Shown piece by piece: positions 12,940-18,715 of a DNA stretch of 19,933 nucleotides. This stretch comes from Firmicutes bacterium CAG:110. Its GTDB lineage: Bacteria; Bacillota; Clostridia; Oscillospirales; Oscillospiraceae. The stretch is taken from positions 1 to 19,933 of the forward strand of contig HF988045.1 in assembly GCA_000434635.1 (NCBI GenBank), written 5' to 3'. A program made the position numbers and the translations under genes. Within the stretch, counting starts at the first letter, position 1; every line of letters starts with the position of its first letter. The notes under the pieces are model-generated. The model ran no database searches, was not told where the DNA came from, and saw nothing but the letters and a program-made list of their open reading frames with translations.

Positions 12940-13726
12940 TTTCCTGCCCTCCCCGCATGTAAGCTTTCACGAAACGCCGGTAATCCACGCCGGCGGCGCT
13001 GTTGGGGCTGGTCGCCAGAAGCGGCCGCTGCTGCCAGGTCATCCGGTCAACCTTGTCGCTTCGCCGGATGTGGGGGAACACCGTCAGCCCTGCATCCGCC
13101 AGCATCTTTTCCGCGTCCTGCATCTGAGCATCCCGATACCACATGGTGGGCAGCACCCCGGCAAGCTTCAGCCGCGGGTTGATCTTCCGCATATTGCTGA
13201 TCTGCCGCATCAGGTTGCCCATGCCCCGGAGGGAAAAGGCATCCAGCTTGATGGGGATGATGATATCATCGGCGGCCACAAGGGCGGCGGCGCTGGCAGC
13301 GTTGAACGCCGGCGGGCAATCGATGAGGATGTAATCATATATCCCCTTGTCGTCCAGCCCTTTCGCGGCCTCCACGAATTGCCGGAGCACGTTCATGCGC
13401 ACCCGCCCCAGCTCCACCTTGCTCAGATCCAAGTCCATGAGGCTGTCGTCGCCGGGGATCAGGTTGACACCGTCCACGGTCGTTCCCCGGATGCAGTCGG
13501 CGCAGAAGGTAACAGGGTCGGGGTAGCTGTCAGGCAGCCGGAGGATGTCGGCCAGCGTCCCCTTGTCGGAGGTTCCGCCGAAAAACTCGGTGCAGTTGCA
13601 TTGGCAGTCCGCGTCGATCAGCAGCACGCGGGCTTTGTAGTCCCGGGCAAGGATTGCGGCCATGTTGACCGTAGTCACGGTCTTGGCGACGCCGCCCTTC
13701 AGGTTTAAGATTGCGGTTGTTCTCAT
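12932..13726 (-). CDS. parA: ParA/Soj-type partition ATPase
   Basis: 264 residues, a normal length. The deviant Walker A is KGGVAKTVT (10-18), with the signature first Lys (K10) and Ala in place of the more usual Gly before K15. Walker A' is VLLIDADCQCN (D38, D40) and Walker B is YILIDCPPA (D136). These define the Soj/MinD-like ATPases that bind the nucleoid and move ParB-bound DNA. There is no N-terminal HTH, so this is the short, Soj-like type, which does not itself repress the operon. Directly followed by parB with an 8-base overlap. A GGGTGA precedes the ATG. With ParB it argues for active segregation of the phage genome. Confidence 0.92.
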   Translation of the reverse strand: MRTTAILNLKGGVAKTVTTVNMAAILARDYKARVLLIDADCQCNCTEFFGGTSDKGTLADILRLPDSYPDPVTFCADCIRGTTVDGVNLIPGDDSLMDLDLSKVELGRVRMNVLRQFVEAAKGLDDKGIYDYILIDCPPAFNAASAAALVAADDIIIPIKLDAFSLRGMGNLMRQISNMRKINPRLKLAGVLPTMWYRDAQMQDAEKMLADAGLTVFPHIRRSDKVDRMTWQQRPLLATSPNSAAGVDYRRFVKAYMRGGQENV

Positions 13727-13766
13727 GTAATTTCACCCTTTCTTTGAATTTTGCTTTATTCATACA

Positions 13767-14465
13767 TTACAGCAGCCACACCTCTGGCGGCATGCTGTTG
13801 CAGAGCCGATCAAATTCCTCTCTATCTTCCCAACGTGGAAAATCCGCCGTGATTTTCTCATAGAGATCCTCGATACGCTTCACAGCGGCAAGGAAGCCGG
13901 TATTTGTGCCGTTGAGGATATCGATATAGGATTTCAGCCCGTCATATCGGCTGCTCAGGGCCATGTAATTGATCGCCACACGAAAGCAGATAGCATAAGC
14001 CTCAATGATTTCCGCCTTTGTGTGTGCCATAAGGCGTTTCACGCACTCCTTCTGCGCAAGGTCTCTTTCGTATCTGTCATCCAGCCCAAAATAGTCGCCT
14101 TCGTAGCTATCAAAACCAAGCATCATACTGCCTCGAGGGCTTATTCCACCGAAGAAATCATCAAAGAACTCCGGAACCCATTCATTGTCCAGGTCGTCAA
14201 GCATCTGCTGGCAGTCGCCCTCCAGCGTGGAGAACGCCATACGTAGCTCGTAGGTTTCTTCCTCGTCTCCGATCAGCTCGTCAAGCTGGGTGCTCTCACT
14301 GTCATTCTCGCACCAGTACAGCACATCGGACGCAGATTCGTACATTTCCATCAGTTTGTTTCCGATGGATTCCAGATTCAGGTCAGCGTGGATAGCCTTT
14401 TTATACCGCAGGTTTCTGGCTTTCTCCCGCCGCAGCGATTCAGCCAAATCAGAGTTAACGCTCAC
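13767..14465 (-). CDS. Acidic hypothetical protein (232 aa)
   Basis: 232 residues from a GTG (VSVNSDLAESLRREKARNLRY), with GAAGGA about 8 bases upstream; it overlaps the dnaB end by 11 bases. I do not recognise a family. The protein is largely helical and acidic, with clusters such as ENDSESTQLDELIGDEEETYE, DNEWVPEFFDDFFGG and FDSYEGDYFGLDDRYERD, and a more hydrophobic second half (IIEAYAICFRVAINYMALSSRY). No Cys pairs, Walker motif, signal peptide or transmembrane span. Its place between the helicase and parA suggests a replication or segregation accessory, but this is only context. Confidence 0.65.
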   Translation of the reverse strand: MSVNSDLAESLRREKARNLRYKKAIHADLNLESIGNKLMEMYESASDVLYWCENDSESTQLDELIGDEEETYELRMAFSTLEGDCQQMLDDLDNEWVPEFFDDFFGGISPRGSMMLGFDSYEGDYFGLDDRYERDLAQKECVKRLMAHTKAEIIEAYAICFRVAINYMALSSRYDGLKSYIDILNGTNTGFLAAVKRIEDLYEKITADFPRWEDREEFDRLCNSMPPEVWLL

Positions 14466-15810
14466 CGGCACATCCTTCCTTCTGCTCCGCATCAAACGGA
14501 GTTTCCACATCCATGCACAGCTGGGGGTATTGGTCTACTTGGCTTGGCATCACATAGCTGGAATAGTCAAACGGCTTCAGCGGCTGCTGCCCCTTGCCAA
14601 TGAAGCGGAACTGCTGCCGCGCGCCGTCAAAGGCCAGCTTCGTAATGCTCAGAGCGCCGTCCTTGTTCTTGGCGATGATCAGCTCCCGGGGCTTGTCCGG
14701 CTCCTCCAGCGGGTGAAGGAAGAATACGCCGTCGGCGTCCTGCTCGATCTGGCCGCTGGAACGGAGATCTTCCAGCCGGGGACGCTGGGCGTGGCCGGAC
14801 TTGTCCGTCTTCGTCCGGCTCAGCTGGCACAGGGCAAGGCAGAAGATCCCGAACCGCTGGCACATGGTGTGCAGAGCCTTGGAAACCGCCGTCACCTGGG
14901 TGTATTCGTCATTCCCCGGGGCGGCGACGATTTGCAGATAATCCACGATCACGATGTCCAGCCGCTTGTACAGCGCCCGATCCTGCATCTGCTGCACGGT
15001 ACGCCCGGCAGCGGAGAACAGGAACAGCGGCGCGGAGTTGATCCGGGACGAGATGGAGCACACGGCCTCCATCTGCTTATCATCCAGCGTCCGCTCCTTG
15101 ATCGCATCCATCGGGACACCGGAAGCGCAGGCGACCAGCCTGTCCATCAGTTTCTCCCGGCTGGTCTCGTGGGAGAAGAACCCCACCCGCTTGTTGCAGA
15201 CAACTGCCCAGTACAGCGCCGCCTGAAGGGCAAAAGCGCTTTTACCCGCCGAAGGTCTAGCGCCCACAATGAAGTAGTCGCTTTTCTCCGCCCGAATCAT
15301 CCGCCGAAGCTGAGGGATAAACCAGTCCAGATAGTCGGGCTTTTTCTGGTATCGGTGCATCCAGTCGGAAAATCCCTGCGCCAGGCTCCACACGTCTCCG
15401 TCGTCCCGCACCGTTTCAGAGGCGGCATTGGCGAGCAGCTCCGCGCCCTCCTCCTCCGTGGAAATCCGGGACAGCGCCAGCCCAGTGTCCCGAAGCTTCA
15501 GCACCCGGGACTGCTGCTTGACGATATCCACGTACATTTTGCAGTTCGCGGCGGTGGGGGTAATGTTCATCAGCTGGACGATAAAATCCTTGTACGAGTC
15601 GCCCACGACATTCAGCACCGCGACCGGGTCAACCGGCTTTCCGGTGGTGTACAGCTCCCGGATAGCCCGGTACAGCGACCGGTAACTCTCGCAGAAATCT
15701 TCCTCTGCCAGGCCGAACACCAGGAAGCTCGCGCACCGATCGTCGATCAGGACGGAACCGAGGACACTCTGCTGCGCCTGCATCCAGGCTTCATAGGAAA
15801 CGCTACTCAA
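14455..15810 (-). CDS. dnaB: Replicative DNA helicase, DnaB family
   Basis: 451 residues from a TTG at 15810: GGAGG lies 8 bases upstream, and the protein from there (LSSVSYEAWMQAQQSVLGSV) matches where DnaB proteins begin. The longer frame to 15948 merely crosses the upstream gene. The N-terminal primase-binding domain covers about 1-110, then RecA-like ATPase with Walker A ARPSAGKS (184-191), the FFSHETSREKLMDRL region and Walker B IVIVDYLQI (285-293). The late segment DLRSSGQIEQDADGVFFL holds the arginine-finger/DNA-loop region. It is a hexameric 5'-3' helicase driving the fork. The TTGAGTAG overlap with the upstream gene means coupled translation with its likely loader. Confidence 0.92.
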   Translation of the reverse strand: MSSVSYEAWMQAQQSVLGSVLIDDRCASFLVFGLAEEDFCESYRSLYRAIRELYTTGKPVDPVAVLNVVGDSYKDFIVQLMNITPTAANCKMYVDIVKQQSRVLKLRDTGLALSRISTEEEGAELLANAASETVRDDGDVWSLAQGFSDWMHRYQKKPDYLDWFIPQLRRMIRAEKSDYFIVGARPSAGKSAFALQAALYWAVVCNKRVGFFSHETSREKLMDRLVACASGVPMDAIKERTLDDKQMEAVCSISSRINSAPLFLFSAAGRTVQQMQDRALYKRLDIVIVDYLQIVAAPGNDEYTQVTAVSKALHTMCQRFGIFCLALCQLSRTKTDKSGHAQRPRLEDLRSSGQIEQDADGVFFLHPLEEPDKPRELIIAKNKDGALSITKLAFDGARQQFRFIGKGQQPLKPFDYSSYVMPSQVDQYPQLCMDVETPFDAEQKEGCAGER

Positions 15811-16582
15811 AGTATTCCACCTCCGGCTCCGGCTCCGCGTGCCCAACTTGGACACCGTAGTTATCATGCAGCCAGCGGTTAAAATCGTCCGGCTTCGTGA
15901 TGGGGTAAAGCTTTTCCCAGTTGGATTCAACCGACTGGGACAGTACATAGCGCATGGCAGCGAGCCGATACTCCGGGAAGTCCGCCGAGTAATCCAGCAG
16001 CTTCTTCGCGTGCCGCCCGGCGGCGTTCACCGTCAGGATGGGCTTCTTCTTGGCCTTGCGCATTTCCGCGAAAGCGTGCAGGTCGCCGATGAGCTTCGTC
16101 GTTTCCTCTGGGTCAGCGTCCAGCCGGACAGCCCAGCTGTTGAACCAATCGAGCAGCTCCTGATCCGTCAGATACGCCTTCGGCGCTCTCGCTTTATTGT
16201 TTATTTTATTATTATTACAATTATTATTTATAACCCCGTCAGATTTGGCGGGGTTAACCCCGTCAGGATTGACGGGGTTTCGAGGGCAGACTTCCACCGT
16301 AAAGATTTTGCGGAGGGTTCCGCGCCCGCCCGACCCGTCTTCAATCCGTATGTAGCCGCCGTCCAGCAGCTGCTTGAGCGTCCGCTGAAGGCTCCTTTCT
16401 TCCACATTCAAGTACCGCATAAGCGTCGAATTTTTGGCAAACGCGAACCCGTAGCTGTTGGACATGCAGGAAATCAGCCCATACAGGAGCTTCGCCCGAT
16501 CACTGATCTCCCGATCAAACAGGACGCGCGCGGGAATGTTCGCCCACGCGGAGAATTGCTCCCGTGGGATCTGTTCAGCCAT
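15803..16582 (-). CDS. HTH replication initiator / DnaD-like replisome organiser
   Basis: 259 residues. Residues about 15-95 form a winged-helix domain (ANIPARVLFDREISDRAKLL, YGFAFAKNSTLMRYLNVEER, LKQLLDGGYIRIED) as in phage replication organisers. A low-complexity linker (about 103-130, NPVNPDGVNPAKSDG then Asn-rich) is encoded by the repeat and AT-rich tract described separately. The C-terminal half (LTDQELLDWFNSWAVRLDAD ... WEKLYPITKPDDFNRWLHDNYG) is helical and likely contacts the helicase. AAAGGGGAGG precedes the ATG. The product should bind origin repeats in its own gene, melt the AT tract and load DnaB, as lambda O or lactococcal phage organisers do. This mechanism is inferred. Confidence 0.78.
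   Translation of the reverse strand: MAEQIPREQFSAWANIPARVLFDREISDRAKLLYGLISCMSNSYGFAFAKNSTLMRYLNVEERSLQRTLKQLLDGGYIRIEDGSGGRGTLRKIFTVEVCPRNPVNPDGVNPAKSDGVINNNCNNNKINNKARAPKAYLTDQELLDWFNSWAVRLDADPEETTKLIGDLHAFAEMRKAKKKPILTVNAAGRHAKKLLDYSADFPEYRLAAMRYVLSQSVESNWEKLYPITKPDDFNRWLHDNYGVQVGHAEPEPEVEYFE
15839..15855. repeat. 17-bp palindrome, copy D (3' end of dnaD-like gene)
   Basis: GTGCCCAACTTGGACAC, with one mismatch between the arms around a central C. It is translated as part of GVQVGH at the end of the replication organiser and lies about 30 bases before the dnaB start codon on the coding strand. Confidence 0.65.
16193..16233. other. AT-rich tract, candidate origin unwinding element
   Basis: Forty-one bases with only two G/C, made of repeated TTATT-type units, in a gene that is otherwise GC-rich. 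It directly abuts the tandem palindromic repeats at 16232. It encodes the Asn/Ile/Lys-rich linker of the replication protein, so coding constraint is weak there. The pairing of iteron-like repeats and an AT tract is the standard shape of a theta origin. Confidence 0.6.
16232..16279. repeat. Tandem 24-bp palindromic repeats, candidate origin iterons
   Basis: Two abutting 24-bp units (16232-16255 and 16256-16279), each starting AACCCCGTCA and ending CGGGGTT, so each is itself an inverted repeat; the second has perfect 10-bp arms with a 4-base centre. They differ at only three positions. They lie inside the dnaD-like gene beside the AT tract and are the likely binding sites of that protein. Confidence 0.65.
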
Positions 16583-16600
16583 TGTAGTGCCTCCCCTTTG

Positions 16601-16915
16601 TTAAATTTGTTCTTCGCCCCGGTGAGGGCTGTCCCACGGCCATTGCACCGAACGCCGAAGCGGCGGCAAAGGCAAACCGTTGTTCTCCAGATTCACCAGC
16701 TGCCCATAGGTAAGCCCCCGGGCTTCCGCCCGTGCGTCCTGCTCCCCCAAGGTATACCGGGGCTTCGGCGGCGCCGGGGGCGACACGACGGCAGTTTTGT
16801 ACCGCTTATTCGGGCGGCACTCATAGCAGAGCCGTTTCCGCCCGGCGGGCAGAAGCTTTCCGCACTTTGTGCAGCGCGTCCGTGGATCTTTGTATCGGAT
16901 GTCCGTAGTTTTCAC
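16601..16915 (-). CDS. Small zinc-finger hypothetical protein (about 104 aa)
   Basis: Residues after a GTG start: VKTTDIRYKDPRTRCTKCGK. The pair CTKC ... CYEC (TRCTKCGKLLPAGRKRLCYECRP) forms a clear four-Cys zinc ribbon, followed by a basic/Pro linker and a helical end (TLGEQDARAEARGLTYGQLV). The frame is open to 17008, but that part overlaps the tRNA-Cys-like element, so the GTG at 16915 is preferred although GGAG is very close to it. The second half resembles short HTH-like segments seen in phage regulators. DNA or RNA binding is plausible; the role is unknown. It is followed 18 bases later by the replication organiser. Confidence 0.5.
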   Translation of the reverse strand: MKTTDIRYKDPRTRCTKCGKLLPAGRKRLCYECRPNKRYKTAVVSPPAPPKPRYTLGEQDARAEARGLTYGQLVNLENNGLPLPPLRRSVQWPWDSPHRGEEQI

Positions 16916-16931
16916 CCTCTCCGGGATAAGG

Positions 16932-17006
16932 TGGAGAGCAGCGCAGGAGTCGAACCTGCTCCCTCCCGCCGTGCTGCGGGAGCGCATCCTCATGCGCCAG
17001 CTGCCC
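16932..17006 (-). tRNA. tRNA-Cys-like element with 6-base anticodon loop
   Basis: The minus strand folds as a cloverleaf: acceptor GGGCAGC/GCTGCTC (7 bp, one G-U), D arm GCGC-ATGAGGAT-GCGC, anticodon stem CCCGC/GCGGG, variable AGGGA, T arm GCAGG-TTCGACT-CCTGC, discriminator T and encoded CCA. The T loop and the U73 discriminator are those of tRNA-Cys, and the loop AGCACG contains GCA, the Cys anticodon. The loop has 6 bases and lacks U33, so normal decoding is doubtful. It could be a decayed tRNA or a tRNA-like signal. It lies upstream of the replication genes on the same strand. Confidence 0.5.
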
Positions 17007-17071
17007 ATATAGGAGGGCTGTTCTTCCCCGGTACGCCCTCAGCTTCCGGCATTGGTCCGCACTACAAGACC

Positions 17072-17181
17072 CGCCGCGAGGGGGACTCGAACCCCACTAT
17101 GCCGCCGGGCGGGTGCTTGATCTCACCCTGCGGGAGGGTGTGATCTCACCCAGCCCGACGCCCACGCCATCGGGTCGCGGC
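17072..17181 (-). ncRNA. tRNA-like element with internal duplication
   Basis: A T-arm-like hairpin GGGG-TTCGAGT-CCCC is followed by TCGCGGC, which pairs perfectly with GCCGCGA 110 bases upstream on the same strand, as an acceptor stem would. A D-arm-like CCCGA/TCGGG follows the 5' strand. The middle is too long for a tRNA: it holds an 11-bp direct repeat (17118-17128 and 17141-17151), each copy giving a GGGTG...CACCC hairpin. No CCA is encoded. Possibly a tRNA remnant expanded by duplication; low confidence. Confidence 0.3.
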
Positions 17182-17578
17182 ATGTGTGCAGTACCGCGCG
17201 GCCGGTCTGTCCCGGCTGTCATGCGTAACTGACTTCCGCATTGCCACCGCGTTCTACCCTTGCGGAGGGCGCGCCCCTTCCAATAGGCCGGGCCTCGTTT
17301 GCTTGCTGGCTGTTCCACCCATCGACGCGCTGCCAACATACGCGGTTTCATTCCGGGGAGAATCATCCCCGGCGGGCATGGTTCCGGAATTCCGTCCGGA
17401 GCGGCACCTTTTTCCGCAGCGTGAGGCGGTGCTGGGTTTTACGCAAACTTGCCAAAAACGGAGCGTTCCAATGTCTTTCAGGGACCGCGGTCACGCACAA
17501 CTACACCCCTTGGTAGCGGGATTCCGCCCGCCGCGGCCCCGTCTTTCCGGGGTGCCAGTATGGGGAGAAAGGAGAGTA

Positions 17579-17669
17579 TCCGGGAGACCGGAATCGAACC
17601 GGCCTTCAGTTGAGAAGGGTCCAACCCAACGCGCCCGCGGGAGGTCTTCAGACCGCATCCAGGCCCCGG
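17579..17669 (-). ncRNA. tRNA-like remnant (T arm and acceptor)
   Basis: A clean T arm GCCGG-TTCGATT-CCGGT is followed by CTCCCGG, which pairs with CCGGGGC (6 of 7 positions) about 83 bases upstream, giving a length like a long-variable-arm tRNA. The centre does not fold into standard D and anticodon arms; the nearest match is GTTGG-ACCCTTC-TCAAC, which also lacks U33. No CCA is encoded. Likely decayed or only tRNA-like. Confidence 0.3.
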
Positions 17670-17712
17670 TGGGACGCCGCGTTTTTCGCCACACGGCTCA
17701 GAGGCGCCGCCC

Positions 17713-17856
17713 TCAGAATCCAGCCGGGCGGCAGCCGTACTTTTTCACATGCCACGCTATGTAGGCATCCTCGTTCGCCCGGCAGTACGCCGCGGCTCTG
17801 TGGGCTAGTTCCCGGCAGGCGGCGCGGAAGTCCACTGCTGCAAATACCTCTCGCAT
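17713..17856 (-). CDS. Small hypothetical protein (47 aa)
   Basis: 47 residues: MREVFAAVDFRAACRELAHR followed by an Ala/Tyr-rich helix and the end AYIAWHVKKYGCRPAGF. The frame runs upstream to 18090, but that extension is Gly/Ser/Ala-rich shadow of the next gene. The start signal is weak, and the gene would overlap its upstream neighbour by 52 bases, so it may be coupled or not real. Helical, no recognisable family. Confidence 0.4.
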   Translation of the reverse strand: MREVFAAVDFRAACRELAHRAAAYCRANEDAYIAWHVKKYGCRPAGF

Positions 17857-18071
17857 ATCCGCACCGCTCTCGCCAGAAACTCCGCCGCCAGCGGAGACAT
17901 CGATCGCAGCGCCATCGCTTCGCAGAGACAAGCCGGCTTTATCCGGAAGCCCTCCCGCTCCAGCTGAAGTATCAGCCAGTCGTTCCGAAGCTTCTCCGCG
18001 TCCAGCGTCGCCCGAATAAACTGGGCAGCCTGCCTCCGTTCGCCCACCGTCTGGGGCAATCGCATAGTCAA
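17805..18071 (-). CDS. First early-operon protein, helical, 88 aa
   Basis: 88 residues from a TTG 9 bases after GGAGGAGG; an ATG two codons later is the alternative but lies 15 bases from that site. The protein is helical and basic at first (LPQTVGERRQAAQFIRATLD, AEKLRNDWLILQLEREGFRI), then has LCEAMALRSMSPLAAEFLARA and ends WTSAPPAGN. I do not recognise a family. It is the first gene after the leftward promoter and operator pair, the place where Cro-like or anti-repressor proteins often lie, but no clear HTH is visible. Confidence 0.6.
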   Translation of the reverse strand: MTMRLPQTVGERRQAAQFIRATLDAEKLRNDWLILQLEREGFRIKPACLCEAMALRSMSPLAAEFLARAVRICERYLQQWTSAPPAGN

Positions 18072-18140
18072 TCACAGGAACCTCCTCCAATGCTCGTTTG
18101 AGTCATGAATCTTTTTTCATGAACCACTTGCAAAAGGGAG

Positions 18141-18187
18141 TAGCGTATGCTATACTGAGTTTGCCGACAACATTATACCATACGCTA
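18141..18187. promoter_or_regulatory. Pair of inverted operator-like sites
   Basis: TAGCGTATGCTA (18141-18152) and, on the other strand, TAGCGTATGGTA (18187-18176). The wider arms match in 15 of 17 positions. Each core has dyad form TAGC...GCTA. The right site overlaps the -10 and spacer of the leftward early promoter, so repressor binding there would shut the early operon. The likely ligand is the CI-like repressor encoded at 18383 or a Cro-like early protein. Confidence 0.6.
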
Positions 18188-18200
18188 CCCAATTCGTCCA
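18172..18200 (-). promoter_or_regulatory. Leftward early promoter
   Basis: On the minus strand TGGACG (-35), a 17-base spacer and a perfect TATAAT (-10). The start would be near 18165, giving a leader of about 95 bases to the first early gene. It is overlapped by the operator-like site at 18176-18187. Confidence 0.6.
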
Positions 18201-18270
18201 GACATTCGTTTACAACGCCTGTCCGCCCGGTAGGAGCTTTTCAGCGCCCTCCGTTCCTTCTGCGAATCCC

Positions 18271-18300
18271 TTGAATTGGGATTCATGGCCTTAGTATAAT
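18271..18300 (+). promoter_or_regulatory. Repressor promoter
   Basis: TTGAAT (-35), an 18-base spacer and a perfect TATAAT (-10) upstream of the CI-like gene, giving a leader of roughly 75 bases. The AT-rich dyad at 18320-18336 lies just after the expected start and could mediate autoregulation. Confidence 0.55.
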
Positions 18301-18319
18301 CTCATTTATCTTAGTTGTC

Positions 18320-18336
18320 AATAAGAAAATCTTATT
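18320..18336. promoter_or_regulatory. AT-rich dyad in repressor leader
   Basis: AATAAGA-AAA-TCTTATT, perfect 7-bp arms, between the repressor promoter and its start codon. A looser related sequence (TCTCATTTATCTTA) lies directly before it. Its sequence differs from the TAGC/GCTA sites, so it may be bound by a different protein or be a half-specific CI operator. Confidence 0.4.
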
Positions 18337-18382
18337 TATTTTATTTTCGTCAAATGGACTAAATGTAAGGAGTGTTATTTCC

Positions 18383-18715
18383 ATGTTCTGGGACAAGTAT
18401 TTGGAGCTTTGCACAAAAATCAACAAATCACCAAACGCTGTGGCAAAGGAGATAGGAATTTCAAGCGGGACGCTCACCGGATGGAAGAAGGAGAAGAAAA
18501 AGCCGCAACCGATGACGATTCGTAAAGTAGCGGAGTATTTTAACGTCCCCACCGAATACTTTTCCGAGGAACTCACCGCAGAAACGAAAGTATCCCCGGC
18601 CTCTGTAGCAGAGGCCGAGGACATCATGAAAATTTACGGGATGCTCACACCGGAGCGTCAGAAGCAGGCTCGCGTTGCGATTGCTGATCTCTTAAAAGAT
18701 CAGTTACAAGAGTGA
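18383..18715 (+). CDS. CI-like repressor (XRE-family HTH)
   Basis: 110 residues. The HTH spans about 10-62: YLELCTKINKSPNAVAKEIG, SSGTLTGWKKEKKKP (recognition helix region) and MTIRKVAEYFNVPTEYFSEE, the classic XRE ending. The C-terminal part (about 75-110, AEDIMKIYGMLTPERQKQAR then ADLLKDQ) is a short helical multimerisation segment. No LexA-like Ser/Lys autoproteolysis domain is present, so release of repression must work another way, for example an anti-repressor. AAGGAG lies 11 bases upstream. Divergent from the early operon, as expected for a lysogeny switch. Confidence 0.88.
   Translation: MFWDKYLELCTKINKSPNAVAKEIGISSGTLTGWKKEKKKPQPMTIRKVAEYFNVPTEYFSEELTAETKVSPASVAEAEDIMKIYGMLTPERQKQARVAIADLLKDQLQE

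Larger units (their letters stand above)
17007..17712. other. About 700 bp without supported genes, rich in hairpins
   Basis: Frames of 67-192 codons exist on both strands here, but none has a convincing start signal or protein-like composition, and they cross the tRNA-like elements. Visible structures include a 7-bp hairpin CCGGGGA/TCCCCGG near 17,355, a TCCGGA/TCCGGA hairpin near 17,385 followed by CCTTTTTCC, and a CCCCG/CGGGG hairpin near 17,540. Two tRNA T-arm-like motifs are listed separately. The stretch looks like structured non-coding DNA or tRNA-array debris. Confidence 0.45.

Noticed and set aside
12169..13708. Two long plus-strand frames opposite parA and parB
   Set aside because: ParA and ParB motifs on the minus strand are decisive; these frames have no start signal.
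14290..15882. Plus-strand open frame of 530 codons opposite dnaB
   Set aside because: Shadow of dnaB and the 232-aa gene; composition is that of reversed GC-rich coding DNA.
16232..16279. CRISPR-like repeat
   Set aside because: Only two abutting units with no spacers; fits palindromic iterons instead.
15839..17143. Plus-strand open frame of 434 codons
   Set aside because: Crosses the AT tract, the zinc-finger gene and a tRNA-like element; no plausible start or domain.
17097..17366. Minus-strand frame of 89 codons
   Set aside because: Basic, low-complexity, no ribosome binding site, overlaps a tRNA-like structure and hairpins.
17491..17694. Minus-strand frame of 67 codons
   Set aside because: Overlaps a tRNA T-arm motif and has no start signal or protein-like pattern.
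17857..18090. N-terminal extension of the 47-aa frame
   Set aside because: Gly/Ser/Ala/Asp-rich translation in the wrong frame of the 88-aa gene; only the last 47 residues look like protein.
18128..18156. Plus-strand promoter TTGCAA-17-TATACT as the main repressor promoter
   Set aside because: It would give a leader of about 220 bases through the early promoter, while a better placed TATAAT promoter lies at 18271-18300; kept only as a possible second promoter.
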